From assembly GCA_964030785.1 (NCBI GenBank), contig OZ034967.1:44486533-44550532 (forward strand): 64,000 bases of DNA, written 5' to 3'. Shown piece after piece: positions 54,725 to 64,000 of this stretch. Source of the stretch: Siderastrea siderea. Taxonomy: Eukaryota; Cnidaria; Anthozoa; Scleractinia; Rhizangiidae. Under the pieces are notes generated by a model that saw only the letters and a program-made list of their open reading frames with translations, did not search any database and was not told where the DNA came from. Position numbers and translations under genes: made by a program. Each line of letters opens with the position of its first letter. Position 1 is the first letter of the stretch.

Positions 54725-57700
54725 GATGATGACACTGAGAAACCTGTGGCCCTCAAATTCCCAAAATTCCGAAATGTTTGACGGCGTTGGAACGTCTGAG
54801 GGTCAGGACAGCCTGATGCCACGTGGATAGAAAAATCACGCCATAATCTGTTCCTCAGGAGCAAGACTTTGTTCAGTGGGCTGGCTGGTCTCGTGCTCAT
54901 GCTCAACTGCTGGCTTGGTCTCACACTGAGGAATCTAGCAATAAGATTATTTAAGAAAGAAGTAAGAAAACTTCAATGAGCAAGAAATGAAAGGCTATTC
55001 GAACAGGAAAGGTCTAGTAAGGATAGAAAAGGACAAGAAATTGTATAAGGAAAGAAAAGGACAGATGGGGATAAGAAAGGGCGTTTCGAGGACACTTGGG
55101 ACTGCCATCGCGCAAAATACACACCCTTTTACAAACCCAAATATTCTTTGATGTTGTTATCACCCCGCTAGTTTACTCTTAAATACGAGAGCTAAGGATA
55201 TGGTGATACAACTGCATTTTTAGAATTTTAACATTATCTTTATGAGGGCCAAGTGGTTGTCCGTGCTAAGCACTGTTCAGTGTTACCCTCATTGAATATG
55301 TTTTTTTTTAAATTCTGTCTACAATTGAGACATTTTCCACATTCATTTTTTACACTACCAGACAAATCAAGACAATATCCTTGGTTGCTCATTTTCTTTG
55401 ATATGTCCACCTAAGTACCCTTTGGCGGTTTATCTGCCGGTGGAATGGGGAGGGTGTGATAACCGGTTTCACGATAAAAGGTTGTCGTAAAAATAATAGC
55501 AACCAAGTAAGGAGAAATATCACATACCATGGACAATTTAACGTTCAACTGTTCAGTTTCCAAGAGAGTCTGACCGTCGAGACTTCCACTTAGCAGTTTT
55601 GCGGCAATTTTCATGGCAGATGCGTCACAGGATGGCATGGTGTAGGTAACCTTCTCTGGCAACCTCATCTCGTCGATCTTTCGCCTCTCAATCTGCGCAG
55701 CAAATATATGTGTAAATTAGCAACATTTGTTAAAAGGATTTTTTTATTTCTTAGTCTACTCTTCGAATTCCTGTAAAATAATAGACTCCCCTTGAAATTA
55801 TAATCAGGATAACCTTAACGTACCAAGAATAACACGGCGAGATAACAATAAGATTCTTATGGAATGGTAAACTTAGCCAATTCGCAACGAGCATCAGAGT
55901 ACGTCACATCGATGGACACGAGGTTTTTAAACAGGGTAATTGCAAGTTTGCAACAGGATGTAAAAGGAAGGAGGTATAAAGGGAGAGACATAAGGAACGC
56001 AGAAAATAATTAACAAAGTCAAATAAAGTAATACTTTTAGCTTTATTGTTTTGCTTGTTGATTTTGTATAGATTTTTTCATTTAATCCAGAAGAAACTGG
56101 CTGCCTTGAATGGAAAGGAGTGCATCAAAGGATTTTTAAAGTGAACAAGAAGTTTTTGCCATTGTAAACAAGTAACCGTTTTGAACACTCTTTCTAAGTA
56201 TTACCTTTCCAACTGCTGAAAAATCGCCCATTTCTAATTTAGTAATAAGAGTTCCAGCCTCCTGTGTCTTACTCCAGCAGAACTTATCAGAGTACACTTT
56301 TATCATTCCCAGTCTTGTTTTCTCCTCCTAAAAACAAGAAAAAGGAATGTCATGAAAGGTTGTAATCGTTGAGGGGTCCGGTGGAGGGGGAAGGGTTGCT
56401 GGCTTGAAGGCCAATTATCCCACTCAGCATAATTCTAATGATCATAGAATCCCCTGAAAAAAGAGCGTTATTTGCCACGCGAGCGTTACGAGTAACATGG
56501 TACCTACAAAGGTACCTCGTGCCATATACTTCAGTACGCCTTGGGTTTAAGCTATCAGTTGGTTTTTATGGAAATACGTGATAAGCCCATTACCCATCAC
56601 CTCTACCTGCCAGTGGCCAATCCGGCATTATTACACTTGCAAAGGACCAATGGCCCAGACAGAATAGCTCTTGGGTACACGAAGTAAACAAGGTTTATCA
56701 CCACGACAAGGTGACGGCCCAAGGTGAAGGCCACTGAACGTAAAAGATGAGGAGGGATAGCCGATGGTACTTGGGAGGTGGGGATGAAAAAAAAGAGGGG
56801 AATTCCATTCATGGAATGGGTTTCTATTTCCATCAATTGAATACTTTGTTTCATTAGTTTTGCAGTAGGATAAAATACCTGCAAGAATTCTGATCTGTTG
56901 TTTTCTTCAGCTCTTGTTATATAAACGAAAAGTTGTTTCCGCGACTCGTTGTGGCCATGTCGCTCTGGTTGCACGTAGCTGAATATGTCCACGATATACT
57001 TTTCGTCTTTACAGTTCAAGTCTGCACATTGTCGTTGTTTCACCAATGGGATTTGGTCTGACATTTTTTAGAATGAAGCTGGGAGAAGGACAACAACAGA
57101 TTGTTGGCTGGATTATCATGTTGGCATAAAAGGCAGCTAGCAAGTAGCTTGCACTTACAACTATTCTAGGAAATTCTGGAAATTCAATGAAGCCATAAAC
57201 CAGTTTTTGCTAGGCTAGAGAAGAAGAAGTCTGCTTCCTGCGACTTCATTGACGGAGTATCAAAATGACTTATGTACACCTGTCTCACAGGTGTAAATAC
57301 GTAGACGTGAAGTTAACTGTGACGTTGAACGGAACATTAAAAACGTCTAGTCTAAGCTCAGGGTGGATCATATATACTCCGCCAAACCAATGGATAACGT
57401 GAATAGCCAAGGCCACAATACCGAGGATTACCTGTCCTTCTGGTGGTGTGGGTTTTTAACGTCCCATACCAGCTTAGTATGAGTAGGTGCAGAAGACCAG
57501 GCCAATGCTTAACGCCATGGCCCAAGGATGAGATCATCTGAACTGAGACAAGATGTCAGACAAGCCCAGCCAGCATGATCATAACTGTGTAAGACTGTAA
57601 AAATAGAAAATCGGCTACAAGTTGCTTAAACTATGTTGGCTTATTAGGTTAAATTTCTATACATGGGTTATTATGTGTACAAGGAATAATTTTAGTTTGA

Positions 57701-57830
57701 CTTTACCGTGAGCGATTGTGTTTTGTATACGTCTACGTTGTGAATGCTCTACATCTAAACATGGCGGCTAATGATATAGCGGAGGCACTCTTTACTGTCG
57801 TTCCCAGGGCCTTTCCCGCCCTGAAAATGG
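54647..57830. repeat. Duplicated block, copy B
   Basis: Collinear with copy A (16180-19690). Differences include the absence of the 225-bp MITE in intron 1, other small indels, and scattered substitutions that are denser in introns than in exons. Confidence 0.85.
54836..57064 (-). CDS. Four-exon protein of unknown function, paralogue B
   Basis: Predicted as complement(join(54836..54934,55528..55692,56205..56327,56879..57064)), 190 residues, with the same exon lengths and phases as paralogue A. Exon 1 starts MSDQIPLVKQRQ; exon 2 reads EEKTRLGMIKVYSDKFCW; exon 3 contains EKVTYTMPSCDASAMKIAAK; exon 4 ends EEQIMA and stop. Changes from paralogue A include Q/H at position 4, and DLNCKDEK for QDCEDEK in exon 1. 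All splice sites are intact GT-AG. Two frame-preserving copies separated by 38 kb of transposons point to a functional small family. Soluble, helical, with an acidic tail; family not recognised. Confidence 0.7.
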
Positions 57831-57840
57831 CGGTGTGAGG

Positions 57841-60640
57841 CGTCTTATAATATTACAAAATTAGTCTATAATTATATTTTTAATGTTCCCAAACACTGTT
57901 GGCGCTAAGACTGTTAGAGAATGAAACGCTGGTTTGTATTTAATAACAAAGCATAGATCGATGGGAGATAGAGCTATTCTGTGCGGTTGTTCTAAGACCC
58001 TCTAAAGACGAATTGGATAGGACTTCTACATATAATTCCATGCTGTACATGTTTGTTTTTAAGGAGAGAATAATTTCTCTTACTATAGTGAAACCCTCTT
58101 CCGTTTCAATTACAAAAGGTTATTTCCTTTCAGGGGTGAATTAAATTTTGATTACAAAGCAACTTTCTCGTTTTATTACGGATTGTCTAAGCATGACTCA
58201 GAGTCTAATTTTGTTATACCGGAGACAGTTTTCAAAGCACAAATTGCTCTTTCCGTTTCGTTTTCACTCTGATTGTTTCGAGACTGTAAGATTAAAATGA
58301 AAAACTGAGTAAAAAGCACGCAAGATTATTTTTTTGCTAATCTGTTACATTGTAATTCTAGAAAGTGTTAAGAGATACCTAGATATTGCGTCGTTTTCTT
58401 CACATTAACAAATTATGTGGCAAAATCACCCAGAATTTTCACGTAAATATTTTATCAACTTAACTACACCGTTGACAGCCGCTGCTCTCATCAACGACAG
58501 CTGCGAATGACGTTTGTTATCCGAGAAACAAACCATCAAGAAGTCCTAATTGACTACAGTTTACTTTTGCAAAATATTTTGTACCTTTTAAAGCTCTTTT
58601 CCCTTCACTGCCCTATCGTTTCTCAGCGTCAAAACGATTTCGTGGCAAAATTATAAAATAAAGGTTCGGTGCTATAAGTGATCTTCTTAATCTACCCTTA
58701 ACAAATCAAACGTATCCTTTAGAATGTAGGTAAAAATACCTTGCTTTGATTCTAGCAAACAGAAGAACACAGAGCAGCGAAGGAGAAACGTCCACCATTT
58801 AAAGCCATTGATGGTTGCCTTATGTTTTCAACCGAAACTAATCGAGAAGTTTCCCTAATCTTGGATCATTTTTATGATCTTTATTTTTGTCAGCTTATTG
58901 AAGTGATTGCAAGGCGTAGGCTTATTAAAATTTTCTATAAAACGCACTGTTTCGATTTTCACAAATCTCGCTACGCTGCGGGGAAAAACCCTGCGAATAA
59001 ACAAAGAAACCTGTAGTTTCTCTTTCAACCTATTTTTGCTACGATTAGGGGATTCCCCGGCCTATTTAATTTAAATTGCAGAACAGTGCTTGTTTACTAC
59101 ATCCCGGTAAGACAATAATCCTTTGATCAATCCCTATGTTGGCATGGCAACTTAGGAGCATAAATCGAATTTGAAAGACCCTCTAAAAATGAAGGTTTCT
59201 TTTGTTTCTTTGTCAGAGACAATGTCTCGTGACAGACGTCTAAATCGTGTGATGATCCATGCAATGTTAATATATTCTTTCGCGACCGATAATAACAAAC
59301 CAAGTCATTGAAAACAAAAAATCACGCAACGACAACATGTGTCTAATTTTCCCTAAAACTGTGAAGAAAGCTACTTGAAATACATCTGATATCGCATCTT
59401 CATCATAAATAAATCAAAACTAGTGTTGACAACCTATCTATAATATATAATATAATGAAGAGGTTTAAGACTAGTTATTATCAAAGGAACGAAAAATCGT
59501 CGAAATACTTACGCCGTTGAAGCTTCTACTTGAGGTGACGGGCTCTTGTCGAAGGTGTCTTTATGCGTTTTAAATAAAAAAAAACTTTGTCACTTCACTG
59601 GTTGTCCGCAATCTCTGTTACTTTGAACATTCATGTGAAACGACGAAACGATTTTGAAAAAACCCGATTGAATTTTCAACACTATAAGCCTGGTTCGTCA
59701 CTCACGTTACGCGCGAACCAAGCAGACTTATCTCACAAACACTGAAATCGTCTCGTTATTTCAGTGCTTGAGAAGACCGTTCTCTCCTTTAACTTATGAC
59801 GTAAGAGCCTCTATTTAAACAAACTGAAGGTCATTGAAGGGTACCCTTTATTCTCGACGAGGAAAGTGAAAATGTCTCGATCATTTTCATGGGAGGGCTT
59901 TACTTGTTTATCAGCTGTCACGAGAATTCAATTTTCGTGATTGTAGCAGATCTCGTGATGGTTGCCTGGGAAAATGCCCTTGAAACAACAAAGAGCTCGA
60001 AAGTAATTAGTCTTCGCCATTGGTCAGGGGATTCCCCGGCGGTAGTAGTAAATCAGCTTATTTTGCTCACGACAGCGTTTTCAGTTTAGCCCTGTTTACA
60101 TCGACAAAATGAAAAGCAACTGAAAGCTGAGTTTCCGTGTTAATTACATAAGTTGTCTTTCCCCTGTTTATTCCACTTAACTTTCGAAAGCAAAAAACTG
60201 AACTGTATTCCAAATATTCCATTTGTAACGGAAGTCATCGTTTACTCTGTTTAACAGTAAAATGAAGTTCATGTTAATAGGTTTCCATATTTTTGCCCGT
60301 ATTAATTGCCATTGAACCAAATTTTTATTCTCAACATTTAAAATTTCAACACGCCTAAGCAAATGATTTTCATAACACGTTTACCAAGGTCAACGTCAAA
60401 ATAACACAAGTGGGCTAGAATGTGCAACGTTGCAAAACTTCGGGAAGGGAAAAACCCGTTCAACATTCTGTCCTTTCTATTGGTCATAAGATTAGAATTT
60501 AACGCCTTCCGTCCAAGCAAGTTTTCTTTGAAAAGCAATGACCTGAATACATAGGTCGTAGAAAAGGAAACCAAAAAAACCAAAAAAGGTGATGAAATGT
60601 TTATCTGGCAAAAAGATATTAATAATGGTGACATGCGTCA
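57841..60640. other. Intergenic, no supported gene
   Basis: AT-rich unique sequence. The plus frames at 58822-59016 and 59889-60089 have no recognised domain and no good splice context. Confidence 0.5.
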
Positions 60641-60654
60641 GTGAATCACATATG

Positions 60655-60662
60655 TATAAAAG
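60655..60662 (+). promoter_or_regulatory. TATA box of the ZU5/UPA gene
   Basis: TATAAAAG lies 85 bp upstream of the ATG at 60740. Transcription would start near 60685, leaving a short 5' untranslated region. Confidence 0.65.
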
Positions 60663-60739
60663 AGGGATCACAAACTCGTTTCTACACAGTACAAAATAAC
60701 ATTGCCATCACATAGTGCTGTCACTCTGCGGAGTTAAAA

Positions 60740-63700
60740 ATGGGTAAGTATTGAAGTTTCACGAAATATGTATTTCTTGATTAAAACTATTTTCCATACT
60801 TTCTGTGCAAAGAGAATTTCAAGAAGAAAAATGAAATGGAGATTTATTGCATGACATTTCCGTTGGGAATACTAGTATTTAAATTTTTTTGGCTGTGTCA
60901 GCAGTCAGGTCCTGACAAGCTAAATTTTGTCGTTTGGACTTTTTAAAATGTTTTTAAGTTTCAAATCAAATCTAATCAAAAATATAAATAAATTTCGCGT
61001 GGTTAATTTGGATTTTATTCACGAAATTCGAAATTTTCCTCCAATATGTTAATTTCCAAAAACCTGTAGGCGATTTTTCCTACTAAATAGCAAATAACAT
61101 CAAGTCATCTTCAGATGACCTCGCGCCAATTTTAATCGTCAACGTTGAGCACTCAAATGTAAACAATATATCGAGTTCGGGTCTTAAGCATCAAAAGCAC
61201 TAAGCCTTCGTTCTTTTTGGTCAAAAAATTCAATACTTTGTCTTTTTGGTGTTTGCCGCTCTACTTTACACGTGGTGTACTCACATTAACGTAAATCTAT
61301 ATTTTTGACTTTCTATGTAAAATATAATGTCCAACAGTTATGTGCTTTTCAAACCGTCTTTTTAATAAAGAAAAGCTTGTGAAATGGACTCTTTTCCAGT
61401 TTTGGAATCCACTGACAGCTTACGAAATGGTCGGAACTTGCTTATTAGTAATTAAAAGACATTTTTTTAATTAACTACGGTCCTGGATCGTTACACCAGC
61501 GCGTTTAGACCCAGTTTCCATGGCTACCAGGAGTGTTGCTATGAGTGTATCCTAATAATCTGAGGCTATGATCACCTGGGTGAGAATAGCCCTTCAGAGA
61601 AAGAAATGTTCTTGTTGACACTAACTGTATTTCGACAACCTGAGTAGGTCATCTTCAGCAGCTGAACTCTTTAAGCCGACAAATTAACTTGTATATTCTC
61701 CTAAACTGTTTTTGTATATTTCTTATGGTGCAAGTTAGGGGAAGGCATTTTATCTCTGATGATCATTTCACTGCATTCTCAAGACTTGTATATCTCATCA
61801 TTATGCTGTAAGGAGAAGTTACAAGGACAGGTTAGATAAACGTCACTGGTGACGATAAACAATCTTGTCTGGTAATTAACGAACGATCCATCGAGCCTCC
61901 ACTAATTTTGCTTGTAGAACGACATAGAAAAAATACCATCTGTTGTTGTTTTCCTAGGTCCAGAGATCGAAGAAGAAGACCGTGAATCAAAAACCTTTCA
62001 GGTCAGCGGCTGTTACAAAATCTTCTCAGGTACTACTGCACCTCCAGCTATTCTGATCGAACACTGCTGTTTGATGACACAAGGTAACAAATGGGGCATC
62101 GTTATTAAATGCCGACCAATCACACCGGATCACAGAAGAGGACGTTCTCATCAAAAAGGCGGGTGGAGAAGCGTAAAGGAGGTTTACCCTGATGCTAAAT
62201 TAGAAGAGAAACACAACGACATCGAAGTGACTCTTCCCTCCCTGCAGGAGGACATTGAGATCGCAGCTTTTGGAAGACCAGGAAGAGATGACCAGAAACG
62301 AATGCAAATGGCGATCTTTGGCAGACATCCAACACAAGGACGAGACTGGAAGATTTGGGTTTATATTGTAGATGACACGACACCAGCTTGTAAGGTACCC
62401 CATCTATCCGAGCGTTTGCCCCATTCCAGGTCTGAAATAGACGCGTATTACATGACATTTCATGGAAGACTTGATAATCCTTGTTTTAAAAATTCATCTC
62501 TTAAGAGACTTATTCGTCTTGGTTACATAGCGAATTCATTCGACAAAAATTAACCAAAAACTGTCGGGGAAACTTGGAGCTACAAGCAATTGCAAAAACA
62601 CTTGAGACACTCGCTGTATTTCCGGTCAATTCGGACATTGCCGATAGTCAATACACATTTACCCCCTTCCCCCTTATCAATATTGCTATGGATTTAGTAA
62701 TGATTTTCAAAGTAACAAGCAACAACATTGAAAGGGAGAGGGGGGGTCAGAAATGTATTAAAGTTTTCCATTTGTTTTCAAGAGTGCGTTTTCAGTTGGT
62801 AATCCAATTTTTTTGGAGAATGTCTCAACAATTTTGCAATTGCTTGTAGCTGGACTTGGAGTTGTACCTCAGGTCTGTTGTCCTAGATTTTGTAACCTTG
62901 CAAGTAGGCCGACAATAACACGACTTTAACCATCACATAGCAACTATTATACCAACATCATTTTATCAAGAAAACGATTGAATTAATGTCTTAATGTACA
63001 TTCAAACGAGGGCTACCACCGTGTAAGACCGATCTATTTGTGTACGGTTGTATCATTCCCTTTGGAGAAATCAGCAGTTATAACTAGAAATCCAAAAAAC
63101 CTTTCTCATTTACCCTAAGTGTCAACCTGTTTCATCAGAGACATTCTTCAAACGATGGGTTCCAGACTATAACTTGCGCCTGTATACCAAGGCAACAGAA
63201 ACCTTCTTAAAGTTGCGTTATTTGCCATCCAACAAATAAGGCGACTGAAAAACCTCTGCCCGAGCGTTAATGGCAGCATAATATGTAACATATGATGTTC
63301 ACATCATAATGTTTTTTGTGACAAAACAGCAGGTTTGCCAGAAAGAAGAAGAAAGAGGACATAAGTTACTAGCACCACTGGCTGGGATGTTTATATCCAA
63401 CATCAATGAAGATATCAAAATTGAGTTCAATGCTCTCGAGACTGGATGGAAGATCAAAGGAAGCAAAGTAAAGGTAGGTGGAGACAATAATTGAGTAGAA
63501 ATGACAGCACTAGAAATACATAGTTCGGAAAATTTCTTGGCTGTGTCAATTGAATTACGTCTACATAGTTGAAGTGCCGAAGAGATGCTTACATAGGTTA
63601 TTCTACTGGAGAAGGTCAATTCCCAACTTCACCATTCTTCCCCAGACAGATATAGGTTGTCTCTGAGCTACAACTTCTTGCAAAATAAAAGTTAGCCCCA

Positions 63701-64000
63701 CCTTTTCAAGAGAAACTTTCACAAGGGTCTTTCACAAAGTAATTATAGTAAGTATGGTGTGGTATGGTATGCACTTTATTGAAATCGTGGTATCCCCAAC
63801 AACACAACGGAAAGGGCTTTTAGATTCCATGAGGAGCTTGCATTAAGATAAGAAAGAGATTGAAAGAAAAAAAAATCATTTTATGCTATTGAAATGTAAC
63901 CTATCCATATAAGTAAGTTTTCATCAGTTTGCAAACTTTAATTTTTCAGACTATCAAATCAAAAGACGCGTGGAATTCACCTGAAAACTCTAAAGACTTT
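60740..64000 (+). CDS. UPA-domain protein with partial ZU5 domain (UNC5/PIDD-like), 5' part
   Basis: Predicted as join(60740..60743,61958..62394,63333..63473,63950..64000 and beyond). Exon 1 is ATGG before GTAAGTAT. Exon 2 follows TTTTCCTAG; the first residues are MGPEIEEEDRESK. Exon 2 contains PPAILIEHCCLMTQGNKWGI, matching the last strands of a ZU5 domain (PV.L..PHC....W.I). It then has MQMAIFGR and WKIWVYIVDDTTPACK, the start of a UPA domain. Exon 3 continues with EEERGHKLLAPLAGMFIS and IKIEFNALETGWKIKG, the typical UPA motif ending in GW. Exon 4 runs off the window. In UNC5, PIDD and ankyrins a death domain normally follows. The ZU5 part is N-truncated and there is no signal peptide, so an intracellular signalling or scaffold protein is likely. 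The exon 3 acceptor is a CAGCAG, so one glutamine is optional. Confidence 0.7.
62395..63332 (+). other. Intron 2 of the ZU5/UPA gene
   Basis: GT at 62395 and CAGCAG at 63327-63332. Read-through of exon 2 would add about 53 residues (VPHLSERLPHSRSEIDAYYM...) before a stop at 62551, so an unspliced or alternative short form ending before the UPA core is possible. Confidence 0.5.

Noticed and set aside
61600..61680. Possible MITE end (TTTCGACAACCTGAGTAGGT, CATCTTCAG)
   Set aside because: It resembles cnidarian foldback ends, but no inverted partner was found in the window.

Overview
The window looks like nuclear DNA of an anthozoan cnidarian, most likely a stony coral. It is AT-rich, has small exons joined by GT-AG introns, and carries tRNA-headed SINE-like repeats and many short inverted-repeat elements. 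It also has metazoan domain genes (BTB-BACK-PHR, ZU5/UPA, Harbinger transposase with Myb partner). The assignment is inference; no marker gene fixes the species. Transposons make up most of the sequence, and genes of the host are few.

Layout. 1-476 (minus) is the 5' part of a ZAD-like zinc-finger gene that runs off the left edge. A complete Harbinger element (517-6472, TAA target duplication) sits about 38 bp upstream of its ATG and carries an intact D-D-E transposase and a Myb/SANT-like partner. 7004-7696 (minus) is a small two-exon gene whose first exon encodes a PIP-box-like motif. 8.9-12.9 kb is a run of short inverted-repeat elements and a large palindrome built of tRNA-headed repeats. 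13.0-13.8 kb holds two exon-like segments. 14.9-16.1 kb is a 43-bp minisatellite. 16.2-19.7 kb and 54.6-57.8 kb are two copies of a duplicated block. Each block holds an intact four-exon, 190-residue gene of unknown function, and every intron is phase 0.

Between the two duplicated genes lie two large composite structures. The first (23374-34903) has 16-bp terminal inverted repeats and contains palindromes inside palindromes, a LINE-like fragment, a small spliced gene with a mirrored dead copy, and a 1.4-kb element encoding a SAP-domain protein. An apparently intronless BTB-BACK-PHR gene (35108-36439) follows it. The second (37210-51008) has 29-bp terminal inverted repeats and two inverted arrays of a 75-bp repeat, each repeat centred on the palindrome GGAAATTTCC. 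It carries scattered exons of a plus-strand gene. One intron of that gene contains a separate 4.1-kb element, in opposite orientation, that encodes a protein with FEN1/XPG-like active-site motifs and a CXC cysteine cluster.

The right end holds a TATA-driven gene (60740 onward) whose spliced product matches the end of a ZU5 domain followed by a UPA domain (UNC5/PIDD/ankyrin family). It runs off the window.

All domain calls were made by reading motifs; no searches were run. Exon joins are predictions from splice signals and reading frame.
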